From an uncultured Alphaproteobacteria bacterium (GTDB taxonomy: Bacteria; Pseudomonadota; Alphaproteobacteria; RF32; CAG-239): 18,796 bases of DNA. The notes beneath the pieces are model-generated. The model saw only the letters and a list, made by a program, of their open reading frames with translations, was not told where the DNA came from and ran no database searches. The DNA lies in the NCBI GenBank assembly GCA_944392285.1, contig CALXWF010000118.1, positions 1-18,796 on the forward strand, in the 5' to 3' direction. Below, one piece after another: positions 1 through 8,307 of the stretch (the first letter of the stretch is position 1; each line of letters opens with the position of its first letter). A program made the position numbers and the translations under genes.

Positions 1-131
1 GTCACTCCGTCAAAATGGAAGAAATAAGATGGCATGGCTCTGTCAAAAGAAAGAAAAGAAAGGCCGGCATATACTCTGTCAATGTTATGAGCCTACGCGC
101 TCATCCCAACAGCTTGAAATTAAAAAAATAG
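1..131. repeat. Edge region with three copies of a 9-base motif
   Basis: No gene can be supported here. The motif CTCYGTCAA occurs at 5-13, 38-46 and 74-82, at steps of 33 and 36 bases, and the first two copies are followed by similar purine-rich DNA and a GGCAT. This looks like a degenerate tandem repeat with units of about 33-36 bases, probably continuing to the left. The + strand frame beginning at base 3 is open to a stop at 129-131, just before the terminator, so the tail of a + strand gene is possible. The peptide is not recognisable and a second + frame is also open, so I do not call a CDS. Confidence 0.35.
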
Positions 132-138
132 AAAAATT

Positions 139-171
139 AAAGGGCGGAAGATTACTAACGACCGCCCTTTT
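139..171. terminator. Rho-independent terminator downstream of mutS
   Basis: A perfect 9-bp inverted repeat (AAAGGGCGG at 139-147, CCGCCCTTT at 162-170) encloses a 14-base loop. Read on the - strand it follows the mutS stop codon by 12 bases and is trailed by a T-rich stretch, as expected for a mutS terminator. On the + strand it ends in CCCTTTTCTC, so it may work in both directions and also end a gene entering from the left. Confidence 0.8.
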
Positions 172-182
172 CTCTTGCCTTA

Positions 183-2864
183 TCAGAGCATATTTTTAAG
201 TTCATAGAGTTTTTCTAATGCCTCGCGCGGAGATAAATCATCCGGATTTAGGTTTTCTATCGCGGTCTTTAGCTGTTTGAGTTGCGGGTTATCTTCCGCT
301 TTGGGTTTAATGCTGGCAAATAAGGGTAAATCTTCTGCCAGTTTGTTTATTTGGCGTTCCTTATCCCCGGTTTCTAAGGTTTCAAGGACTTGTTCGGCAC
401 GCTGAACCACTACTGAGGGCAAGCCCGCCAGCTTGGCAACGTGAATGCCGTATGACCTGTCGGCAGCTCCTTTTACAACCTCATGCAAAAAGATAACTTC
501 ATCATTATACTCTTTGATTTTCATACAATGAAGCGACATGCGATTGAGTTTTGAGGCCAAAGACGTCAGCTCATGATAATGCGTGGCAAATAAGGCGCGG
601 CATTTGTTGACTTCATGCAAATGCTCTACCACCGCCCAAGCAATGGACAGACCGTCAAAGGTGGCCGTCCCGCGGCCGATTTCATCTAATATGACAAACG
701 AGCGTGAATCGGCCTGATTTAGAATCGCAGCGGTTTCTACCATTTCAACCATAAAAGTCGAGCGGCCTTTAGCTAACTCGTCAGAGGCGCCGACTCTGGA
801 AAATATCTTGTCTATCACCCCGATATGCGCCGAATCGCAAGGGACATATGACCCCATTTGCGCCATGACCGCGATAATGGCGTTTTGACGTAAAAATGTT
901 GATTTTCCCGCCATGTTGGGGCCGGTCAAAAGCCAGATTGTGCTGTTGTCTTCGCCCAAGTGGCAGTCATTGCCGACAAAAGCCCCCGAATGTGCTTTGC
1001 TGATGGCTGCCTCAACAACCGGATGCCTGCCGTTTTTGACATCAAACTCCAAGCTGTCATCTATTTGCGGACGACAATAATTATGTTCTACCGCCAAATC
1101 AGCCAATGACGCGCCGACATCAAGCTCTGCCATGGCTTTTGAGGTGCGAGATATGTCATCGGCGGCAATCAAAACATCTTTTATCAGGGTGTCAAAAAGC
1201 TCTAATTCTATTGCCAAAGCCTTTTCCGAGGCACCGCGAATGTTATTTTCAAGCTCGCTTAACTCTACCGTGGTAAAGCGTGCCGCGTTCAAAACCGACT
1301 GACGATGGATGAAGTTTTTATCCGTTAAAATTTCGGTCGCAAATTTTGACGGAACTTCAATAAAATATCCTATCACATTGTTATATTTGATTTTAAGCTG
1401 GGCAATGCCCGTTTGCTCAATATATTTTTCCTGAAGCCCGCTGATAAGCTGATGGCTGTTATCTTTCAGCTGTTTAATCTCATCTAAAGCCGGGAAATAG
1501 CCGCTTTTAATAAAACCACCATCACGAGCTAATAAAGGCAGCTCGTCTTGCAAAGCATTGCTTAAGGTTTGCACCAACTGATTTTGCGGATTCAGGCGGT
1601 CTAAAATCTCTTTAACCGCTTGGGGCAAACGCCCTTCAAGCTCTTGGTCTTGTTTCTTTTCGGCCTGACATAACAGATTTTTCATCCGCGGGATTATTTC
1701 TAAGGCAAAGCGGATATTGGCCAAATCTCTCGGGCCGCCGCGTCCCAAACTAATGCGAGAAAGCGCACGCTCCATATCCGGACAAGATTTTAACAAAGCG
1801 CGCAAATCTTGACGCAAATTCGGATAATTAATAAAAAATTCTATAACATCAAGGCGTTGGTTAATTTCATCTATATCTACCAAAGGCGTTGCCAGTCTGG
1901 AAACCAATAATCTGGCGCCGGTGCCGGTTACCGTGCGGTCAATTACGGCCAAGAGGCTCGCCGTCTTGTCTCCGCTTTGCGAATCTAACAGCTCAAGACT
2001 GCGGCGGGTGGCACCGTCTATTTCCATGACCTTTTGCGCCAAGACTTTTACCGGCTTTTCGATTCTCGGCATTTTGCCTTTTTGCGTGGTTTCAATATAG
2101 TCTAACAAAACGCCGGCAGCTATAACTTCTGCGCGTGAGAAGTTGCCAAACGCATTTAGCGTGGCTACCTTAAATATATCAAGCAACCTTTTTTGCGCAT
2201 TTTCAAAATTAAAACGTGCTTGCGGCAAGACGGTTAATTGTTCGCGATACTCATTCAGCAAAGAAAATATTTTCGGTGTTTGCAAGAACTGGTCTGCAAC
2301 CACAATTTCTACCGGATTTAATCTGGCAAGCAGAGAGTTTAAGACAACATCTTCACTCTTGGCTTTTATGGAAAGCTCTTGCGTATAAAAATCGCCGGTA
2401 GAAACATCAAGCCAGGCAACCGCCAAAATATCTGCCTGTTTGGCGATGCCCATAATAAAATTGTTGCGTCTGGAATCTAACAAATTGTCTTCGGTTAAGG
2501 TACCGGCCGTTACCAAACGCGTTACCGCACGGCTCACCACTGATTTGGCGCCGCGTTTTTTGGCCTCTTTGGGGTCTTCGGTCTGCTCGCAGATGGCAAC
2601 CTTGTATCCTTGTTTAATCAGCCTGGCCAAATAGCTCTCATAGGCATGAAACGGAACACCGCACATCGGTACATCCGCATTTTCATGCTTGCCGCGCTTG
2701 GTTAAGGCAATATCTAATGCCTTGGAAGCAACAACGGCATCGTCAAAAAACAATTCATAAAAATCGCCCATGCGATAAAATAGCAAATAATCTTTATGGG
2801 CGTTTTTAATCTGCAAATATTGCGCCATCATCGGCGTAATATTACCGGCACTCTCTTCAGTCAT
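183..2864 (-). CDS. mutS: DNA mismatch repair protein MutS
   Basis: MutS recognises base mismatches and small loops in newly replicated DNA, then recruits MutL to start repair. The 893-residue protein is close to the usual 850-900 length. The mismatch-reading Phe-x-Glu motif is present as F35-Y36-E37 inside GDFYELF. The connector, lever and clamp regions follow, then the ABC-type ATPase with Walker A (GPNMAGKST, about residue 645), Walker B ending in ILDEIGRGT, and FATHYHEL. Near the C-terminus, DLPLF fits the beta-clamp binding motif. The start chosen gives the family's N-terminal TPMMAQYL in the right place and has a GAG-type ribosome binding site. The gene is single, with its own promoter and terminator, and diverges from the sensor kinase. 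Nothing appears damaged. Confidence 0.98.
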   Translation of the reverse strand: MTEESAGNITPMMAQYLQIKNAHKDYLLFYRMGDFYELFFDDAVVASKALDIALTKRGKHENADVPMCGVPFHAYESYLARLIKQGYKVAICEQTEDPKEAKKRGAKSVVSRAVTRLVTAGTLTEDNLLDSRRNNFIMGIAKQADILAVAWLDVSTGDFYTQELSIKAKSEDVVLNSLLARLNPVEIVVADQFLQTPKIFSLLNEYREQLTVLPQARFNFENAQKRLLDIFKVATLNAFGNFSRAEVIAAGVLLDYIETTQKGKMPRIEKPVKVLAQKVMEIDGATRRSLELLDSQSGDKTASLLAVIDRTVTGTGARLLVSRLATPLVDIDEINQRLDVIEFFINYPNLRQDLRALLKSCPDMERALSRISLGRGGPRDLANIRFALEIIPRMKNLLCQAEKKQDQELEGRLPQAVKEILDRLNPQNQLVQTLSNALQDELPLLARDGGFIKSGYFPALDEIKQLKDNSHQLISGLQEKYIEQTGIAQLKIKYNNVIGYFIEVPSKFATEILTDKNFIHRQSVLNAARFTTVELSELENNIRGASEKALAIELELFDTLIKDVLIAADDISRTSKAMAELDVGASLADLAVEHNYCRPQIDDSLEFDVKNGRHPVVEAAISKAHSGAFVGNDCHLGEDNSTIWLLTGPNMAGKSTFLRQNAIIAVMAQMGSYVPCDSAHIGVIDKIFSRVGASDELAKGRSTFMVEMVETAAILNQADSRSFVILDEIGRGTATFDGLSIAWAVVEHLHEVNKCRALFATHYHELTSLASKLNRMSLHCMKIKEYNDEVIFLHEVVKGAADRSYGIHVAKLAGLPSVVVQRAEQVLETLETGDKERQINKLAEDLPLFASIKPKAEDNPQLKQLKTAIENLNPDDLSPREALEKLYELKNML

Positions 2865-2914
2865 TTTTTCTCAAAATTTTAGTAATTTAAAAACTGTTAT
2901 ATACTATAGTGATT

Positions 2915-2943
2915 TTTATAATCTCGTCTACCATTTTTTGCAA
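2915..2943 (-). promoter_or_regulatory. Probable mutS promoter
   Basis: On the - strand, TTGCAA (2943-2938) is followed after 17 bases by TATAAA (2920-2915), placing a transcription start about 40 bases before the mutS ATG. The same 94-base gap must hold the + strand kinase promoter; TATAAT at 2917-2922 is a possible -10 for it, but without a good -35. The two promoters would overlap, so the genes may compete for polymerase. Confidence 0.5.
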
Positions 2944-2958
2944 CTTACGGATAGAGAA

Positions 2959-4377
2959 ATGTTTGAACGCGGAAGAAATCTTTTTAATATTGAAAAAAAC
3001 TCCGAATTTGCTTTCAGAGTCCTCTTGCTTTCCGTCCCGACCGCCATCGTATTTGTTATGCTGGTGCTTTTGGGCATGCTCTCGCCGATGTATGCCGTTA
3101 TCTCTTATGCCGTGGTGATTGCTTTTAACGTGTTGTTGCTGTTTCCCGTCACCTTTGAAATGCAACAGATTAAACGCTATATTACCAAACTTGCGACCGG
3201 CGAAGATATTAACGGCGAAATGACACTTTCTGAAAAAGATGCCAGAGAAATTGTCAGCGCCATTAATGCCATGCACCGTTTTTGGGCGCATAAAACCGAT
3301 GTTTTGGAGGCTCAAACAATCTCTGATACTGCCGTGCTTGATACCCTGCCCGACCCGATTATGATGATTGACCGTGCCGGAAATATTCTCGGTGCAAACC
3401 TCTCTGCCAGAAATTTCTTTGGTAAAAATATTACCGATAAAAATATTGATACCCTCTTTGATTCTAACAATTTTCTTGCGGCTGTTTCTAAAGTCTTAAA
3501 AAAAGAAAGCACTTCGGAAAACTTAATTTTCTATGTAAAAAAACCGATTGACCAAAAACTTTATGCCCATATCAAACAACTACCTTGGCTTTCTAAGGGG
3601 CGTGCCGTGGCCGTTATCTCTTTCTATGACCTGACAAAAGCCATTAAAATCGAAAAAATGCAGTCTGACTTTGTGGCAAATGCCAGCCATGAACTCAGAA
3701 CGCCGCTTTCAATTATCTCCGGCTTTATTGAAACCTTACAAACCTCAGCCAAAGATGATGAAGCCGCCCGCGAAGCCTTTTTAAAAATCATGGCCGAACA
3801 AGCCGAATATATGTCTGCCTTGATTGAAAACCTGCTCTCTTTGTCCAGAATTGAAATGGAACAAGACCAAAAACCCGACGGAACAGCCGATGTTGTAAAA
3901 CTGGCCGAAGAAGTTAAACAAGCTTTGTCTTTGAAAGCTGAAGCCCGCGATATGAACATTGTGATTAAATGCGATGAGAAAATTCCGCAAATTACGGCCG
4001 ATGAGCGACAAGTTAAACAAATTATTCAAAACCTGACAGATAATGCCGTTAAATATGGCGTCAGCAAAAGCGATGTCACCATTACCATCAGTCGCGCGGA
4101 AAAAATTCCGCCTTCAAAGACCTTTAAAGTCGCTAAAGGAGCGGCAATTGCCGTTGCCATTAACAATAAGGGCCCCAAAATCACACCGGAAAATTTGGCG
4201 CGCCTTACCGAACGTTTCTACCGTATGCAGGAACATAAAGACCTAAATATTAAAGGAACCGGGCTCGGACTCTCAATTGCCAAGCAAATTATTTTGCGCC
4301 ACCACGGCAACCTGACCGTCACCTCTACAAACCTGCACGGAACGACTTTTACAATCTATCTGCCGCAAAATTTATAA
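2959..4377 (+). CDS. Membrane sensor histidine kinase, PhoR-like
   Basis: This is a two-component sensor kinase of 472 residues. Two hydrophobic spans lie at about 19-40 and 45-65 with almost no periplasmic loop. A PAS domain follows (about 125-230, starting LDTLPDPIMMID), then the HisKA dimerisation domain with phospho-accepting H244 in ASHELRTPL, then the ATP-binding domain with its N box (NLTDNAVKYG, near 357) and G2 box (GTGLGLSIA, near 432). The order resembles PhoR, but no response regulator or phosphate transport genes are adjacent, so the signal is unknown. A TTG at 2938 would extend the frame by 7 residues; I prefer the ATG at 2959, preceded by GGAT/AGAG. The G1 box is degenerate: N403-K404-G405-P406-K407 where DxGxG is expected. 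Confidence 0.9.
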   Translation: MFERGRNLFNIEKNSEFAFRVLLLSVPTAIVFVMLVLLGMLSPMYAVISYAVVIAFNVLLLFPVTFEMQQIKRYITKLATGEDINGEMTLSEKDAREIVSAINAMHRFWAHKTDVLEAQTISDTAVLDTLPDPIMMIDRAGNILGANLSARNFFGKNITDKNIDTLFDSNNFLAAVSKVLKKESTSENLIFYVKKPIDQKLYAHIKQLPWLSKGRAVAVISFYDLTKAIKIEKMQSDFVANASHELRTPLSIISGFIETLQTSAKDDEAAREAFLKIMAEQAEYMSALIENLLSLSRIEMEQDQKPDGTADVVKLAEEVKQALSLKAEARDMNIVIKCDEKIPQITADERQVKQIIQNLTDNAVKYGVSKSDVTITISRAEKIPPSKTFKVAKGAAIAVAINNKGPKITPENLARLTERFYRMQEHKDLNIKGTGLGLSIAKQIILRHHGNLTVTSTNLHGTTFTIYLPQNL

Positions 4378-4379
4378 TA

Positions 4380-6119
4380 TTAATCGGCTTTTTCGTTGAC
4401 GGCTTCAGAGTCATATTCAATGGTTATCGGCGCCTCGTTTAGCGTGACATCTACTTGTTTGTCGTGACCGATATGGTAGAAATGAATGAAGGTCACGGGT
4501 TTCATGTCTGTGGCATTATTAATGCGCCGACGAACCTGAACGCGAACAAAGTCTATAATCTTGGCCTCATTATAATTACAAGCAACGACCTGCTCGGGCA
4601 AAAGCGCCGCAACCTCACTTTCTATTTTGTCACGCAAAGGCTCAAAGTCTTTTTCCTCCCAGATATCTTTGGAGGAAATTTTAACCCCCTCAAGCCCCCA
4701 GTCTTCTCTGAAAACAACACTGATAAAGACACTGCCGTTATAGGCTATTTGTTTGCGCCGTTTAATGACCTCTGATTTAAGGGAGATTACTTTGCGTCTG
4801 TCTACCCCCAAAACATCTGTCGGCGCCGTTCCGACCAAACTGCCCTTGCCGTCGTTGATTAAAATAATGTCACCGTTGCGCGCGGTTACAACCTCTTTTA
4901 TACCACATTCTTCAGCAAAACGTTTGTGTGCGCGTATAAACTTTTTGTCTCCGTGTACGGGTAAAACGACGCTCGGCTTTAGCAATTGATACATAGCTTT
5001 AATTTCATCGCGGCTGCAATGCCCCGAGGTGTGAACCAAATGCGTTTCCGTAGTGATGACATCTACCCCCGCGGCCAAAAGTTTTTCCTGCATGGCCTCA
5101 ATCTTATCTTCATTGCCGGGAATAATTTTGGAAGAAAAGATAACCGTATCCCCTTTGCCGAGCTTGACATATTTGCTCTCGCCATTAACAATAAAGGTTA
5201 AGGCGCTGCGATAATTGGCCTGTGAACCGGTACAAATATACAAAACTTTGTCTGAGGGAATCTCTTGCGCTTCTCTGACATCCAAACAACCGGGCAAATC
5301 TTTAAAATAGCCGCATTCTTTGGCAATTTTCATATTAGAAAGCAAACTGCGCCCAACCAAGACCGGCGTACGTCCGGCATCTTGTGCCGCCAAAATCAAA
5401 CTTTCCAACCGCATCAGATTAGAGGCAAAACAAGTGACGACAACCGTGTTTTGCAAGGTCGGAATGAGTTGGCGCAAGCTGGAACGGATTTCAAATTCGC
5501 TCGGTTCTTTGCCTTCAACCAAAATATTGGTTGAATCACACACCAATAACTCAACCCCTTCTGAAGCCGCTTTTTGCAGAGCTTTATAATCTGTTTGCAA
5601 AAAGTCTATGGCATTGTCATCAAAACGCCAATCCGTGGCATGAACAACATTGCCATAACACGTGCGAATGCACAAGGCCGATGTCTCCGGCACGGAATGT
5701 GCAATAGAGATAAACTCAACCTCAAAATTTTGTAACTTTACAATCGGGTTTTCTTTGACAGACATCAGCGGCGCGTCTTCTATTTTATATTCACGCAACC
5801 GATTTGATATCAGCCCCAAGGTAAAGTCCGTAGCATAAATCGGACATTTTAGTTTGGGCCAGATATGCGCAATGGCGCCGAAATGGTCTTCATGCGCATG
5901 GGTTATAAACAAGCCTTCTATATCTTCGGCATAATTTTCTAAAAATGAGGCATCGGCCAAAGATAAATCAAGCCCCGGATAATCATCATTCAAAAAGCCG
6001 TAGCCGACATCTACCACAATCAGTTTGCCGTCTACCGCATAGGCATATAAATTCATGCCTATTTCATCGGCCCCGCCTAAGGGGATAAAATATATTCCGT
6101 TCTTATTAAAAGCGTTCAT
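4380..6119 (-). CDS. rnj: Ribonuclease J
   Basis: RNase J is a zinc-dependent 5'-3' exonuclease and endonuclease acting in RNA maturation and decay. The 579 residues carry the metallo-beta-lactamase/beta-CASP core: HxHxDH as H74-A-H76-E-D78-H79, a downstream HATDWRFDD, the DSTN segment, HTSGHCSRDE and VLPVHGD, then the usual C-terminal domain. Its ATG directly abuts the TGA of birA with no spacing, so translation is very likely coupled. It is the last gene of the nuoL-nuoM-nuoN-birA-rnj unit. In many alphaproteobacteria coaX sits between birA and rnj; it is absent here. The stop codon lies 2 bases from that of the convergent kinase gene, with no hairpin terminator between them. Confidence 0.95.
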   Translation of the reverse strand: MNAFNKNGIYFIPLGGADEIGMNLYAYAVDGKLIVVDVGYGFLNDDYPGLDLSLADASFLENYAEDIEGLFITHAHEDHFGAIAHIWPKLKCPIYATDFTLGLISNRLREYKIEDAPLMSVKENPIVKLQNFEVEFISIAHSVPETSALCIRTCYGNVVHATDWRFDDNAIDFLQTDYKALQKAASEGVELLVCDSTNILVEGKEPSEFEIRSSLRQLIPTLQNTVVVTCFASNLMRLESLILAAQDAGRTPVLVGRSLLSNMKIAKECGYFKDLPGCLDVREAQEIPSDKVLYICTGSQANYRSALTFIVNGESKYVKLGKGDTVIFSSKIIPGNEDKIEAMQEKLLAAGVDVITTETHLVHTSGHCSRDEIKAMYQLLKPSVVLPVHGDKKFIRAHKRFAEECGIKEVVTARNGDIILINDGKGSLVGTAPTDVLGVDRRKVISLKSEVIKRRKQIAYNGSVFISVVFREDWGLEGVKISSKDIWEEKDFEPLRDKIESEVAALLPEQVVACNYNEAKIIDFVRVQVRRRINNATDMKPVTFIHFYHIGHDKQVDVTLNEAPITIEYDSEAVNEKAD

Positions 6120-6860
6120 TCACTCTTTTCCTTTATCTTTATTTTCTGTATAAAAAATGTCTCCGGCATAAATTTTTTCAATCTTTTCTTGGCGTTTGAG
6201 CAAAAGCGCTCCGTCATCATCAACGCCAAAAAACACGCCTCGTCTGCTTTCTTTTTCAAGATTGACGGTTATTTCTTCTCCCAAACCTCTAACGTTTTGC
6301 AGCCATTTTGTTTTTATCGGCGCAAAGCCTTGTTGCGACAACAAGAGCAGATTTTTATCAAATTGCGTCATAAAGGTTTGTAAAAAATCTTTCCGATTTA
6401 TAATTATTCCTTCTGCGGCAAGAGATGTCGGCGGATAAGGAGCATCCGGCATTTGCGGCGCCGTAGCAAGGTTGACGCCGATCCCCGTTATCAGATAATT
6501 GCCGCTCCCCTTTTCCATCAGGATACCGCAAATCTTCTTCCCTGAAAGCAGAACATCATTCGGCCATTTGAGTTTGGCATCGGCCGCGGGGGCAAAAAAT
6601 TTTATTGTTTCATACAAACTTAGAGAAACGATAAAAATCATTTCGCCCAGTTTGTCAAGCCCTATTTCAAAGGCAAAAGAAAATAACAAATTTCCCAAGC
6701 CTCCGTCCCAGCTGCGTCCGCGGCGACCGCGCCCTTTGGTTTGTCTTTTGCCTGAAACAATAAATTTGCCGCCGGAAACGCCAAGATAACGGCAGATTTC
6801 ATCATTAGTACTGCCGAGGGTTTCATAGTCTTGCCACTGCCAGTCATTAATTTTTTTCAT
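6120..6860 (-). CDS. birA: Biotin--[acetyl-CoA-carboxylase] ligase
   Basis: BirA makes biotinyl-AMP and transfers biotin to the carrier protein of acetyl-CoA carboxylase and related enzymes. At 246 residues it is the short form: catalytic domain plus C-terminal SH3-like domain, with no N-terminal helix-turn-helix, so it should not act as the biotin repressor. Visible signatures are STND near residue 17, the adenylate-binding loop GRGRRGR (43-49), and the KWPNDVLLSGKKICGILME segment near 95-115 with its active-site lysines. The start has an AGGA site upstream and lies 11 bases after nuoN. Location behind nuoN and before rnj is typical of alphaproteobacteria and adds support. Confidence 0.95.
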   Translation of the reverse strand: MKKINDWQWQDYETLGSTNDEICRYLGVSGGKFIVSGKRQTKGRGRRGRSWDGGLGNLLFSFAFEIGLDKLGEMIFIVSLSLYETIKFFAPAADAKLKWPNDVLLSGKKICGILMEKGSGNYLITGIGVNLATAPQMPDAPYPPTSLAAEGIIINRKDFLQTFMTQFDKNLLLLSQQGFAPIKTKWLQNVRGLGEEITVNLEKESRRGVFFGVDDDGALLLKRQEKIEKIYAGDIFYTENKDKGKE

Positions 6861-6871
6861 GCGGGGATGTC

Positions 6872-8299
6872 CTAAAAAATCGTAAATAAAATCTTTTCCG
6901 CATCATGCAGCAGGTATCCGGGGTTTAATAAAGAAACAATAACAATTATCAAATTGATAAACAGGCAAATGTAAATGCCGTTGTCAACCCGATCAAATTC
7001 TTCATTGCAGTCTTCAAAATAAACCGTCTGGATTACCCGCAAGTAAGCATTGGCCACCAGCAATAAAGAAACCAGCACCACAGCCAACAATATATAACTT
7101 CCCTGCAGAACCAAATTATTGGCCAAAGATAATATGCCCAAAAAACCGAGCAAAGGCGGGCTGCCGATAAGTGAAATCATAAAGACCAAAAACGCCGCCG
7201 AAATATAGGGTTTGTCTGCGGCTATACCCGAAATATCAGGTAAATCCGTCAGATAGTCGCCTTTGGCTTTGAAGCCGAAAAACACCGTATAAATACCTGA
7301 AAGCGACAAGATATATACCAATAAATAAACAAAAGCACTGAGCAAAGAATTGTCATTTAACCCGACAAGGCACAAATAAACCAAACCCAAGTTATATAAG
7401 CCGGCATAGGAAAACAGGCGTCTGATGTTGTTTTCATTGTTGGCGCTTAGGGCCCCCAAGACAACCGACAAAACCGCAAACCCCGTCAATAAAGGCTGCA
7501 AACTTGCCTTCAGCGGCATAAAGACATTAAACAACAAATCAGCCAAACAGCCAAAAAAGGCAAAGGCCGGAATAATGCTTAAAAAGCCACCGACCGGCAG
7601 AATCGCCGTCCCGATGACATCCGTCATCCAAAAATGAAAAGGTGCTAAGGCCGCCAAATAAAGCAAAGAGGCAATAATGCAGACAATGGCTGCCAATAGT
7701 TTAGCATTTATCTGACCTTTGGCCAAAAAAGCTGATATATATTCATAGCTCAGGCTTCCGACCTCTTGATATAACATAACACAGCCTAATATTAAAACTG
7801 CCGCAAAAAAGAGGGAGAAAACCAAATATCGACGCCTGGGCAAAAATGTTTCTTCATCGGTTTTGGGATTGAGGCGCAACATTAAAAAATTACACCCCAT
7901 CAGCATTACGCCGATGGTGCCGACCAAGATTAAATTTTGCGCCGAAATTAATAAAAATAATAATGTCAGACTTACCATGCTCAAGGCATAAAATGCCGCA
8001 CTGTCCTCATCTTTGTTTAAAAACCACTTCAAAGACAAAAAGAACCAGGCCATGCTTAACAGGCCGATAATCAACTTAAACAAAATTGTATATTGATTGT
8101 TCATTAGCCAATGCGGGTAGCCGTTGAAATCATAAAAAATCAGCCCGGAAACCAAACTTAAGACCAAAAAAACTTTTGCCAAAGTGTAGAAAGTTTTAGC
8201 TGTTTGGCTCTCGCGAAAATATTTAACAATCAGCATAATCGGCAAAGATAACAGCAATAATGCTTCCGGCAGCAGGGATAACCATTTTGGTGTTTCCAT
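6872..8299 (-). CDS. nuoN: NADH-quinone oxidoreductase subunit N (divergent)
   Basis: NuoN is one of the three antiporter-like subunits of the complex I membrane arm. The 475-residue protein is almost entirely transmembrane helices. Family signatures survive in APFHFWMTDV (219-228), NNIRRLFSYAG (290-300) and SLIGSPPLLGFLG (376-388). An in-frame ATG at 8329 would add 10 residues inside nuoM; I chose the ATG at 8299, which has a clean GGAGAG site 8 bases after the nuoM stop. Compared by hand with the E. coli family pattern, channel residues are lost: G130 at the TM5 glutamate, L215 where FK is expected before PFH, A245 at the TM8 lysine, and I389 at the TM12 lysine (GFLGIL for GFxGKF). Proton transport is therefore doubtful. 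Confidence 0.9.
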   Translation of the reverse strand: METPKWLSLLPEALLLLSLPIMLIVKYFRESQTAKTFYTLAKVFLVLSLVSGLIFYDFNGYPHWLMNNQYTILFKLIIGLLSMAWFFLSLKWFLNKDEDSAAFYALSMVSLTLLFLLISAQNLILVGTIGVMLMGCNFLMLRLNPKTDEETFLPRRRYLVFSLFFAAVLILGCVMLYQEVGSLSYEYISAFLAKGQINAKLLAAIVCIIASLLYLAALAPFHFWMTDVIGTAILPVGGFLSIIPAFAFFGCLADLLFNVFMPLKASLQPLLTGFAVLSVVLGALSANNENNIRRLFSYAGLYNLGLVYLCLVGLNDNSLLSAFVYLLVYILSLSGIYTVFFGFKAKGDYLTDLPDISGIAADKPYISAAFLVFMISLIGSPPLLGFLGILSLANNLVLQGSYILLAVVLVSLLLVANAYLRVIQTVYFEDCNEEFDRVDNGIYICLFINLIIVIVSLLNPGYLLHDAEKILFTIF

Positions 8300-8307
8300 G
8301 TTCTCTC

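Noticed and set aside
1..35. A - strand frame beginning at 35 and leaving the window, reading MPSYFFHFDGV, reminiscent of short YFFH-type hypothetical proteins.
   Set aside because: Only 11 codons are visible, they fall within the repeats, and the ribosome binding site is poorly spaced. A few matching residues are not evidence.
1..90. CRISPR array.
   Set aside because: Only a 9-base motif is shared, the intervening DNA is partly similar between units, and no cas genes are present.
2938..2958. TTG start for the sensor kinase, 7 residues upstream.
   Set aside because: The ATG at 2959 has a usable ribosome binding site, and the TTG overlaps the proposed mutS -35; the alternative cannot be excluded fully.
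2887..3315. A 142-codon - strand frame within the kinase gene.
   Set aside because: Antisense shadow of the membrane and linker part of the kinase, with His/Lys-rich composition and no ribosome binding site of note.
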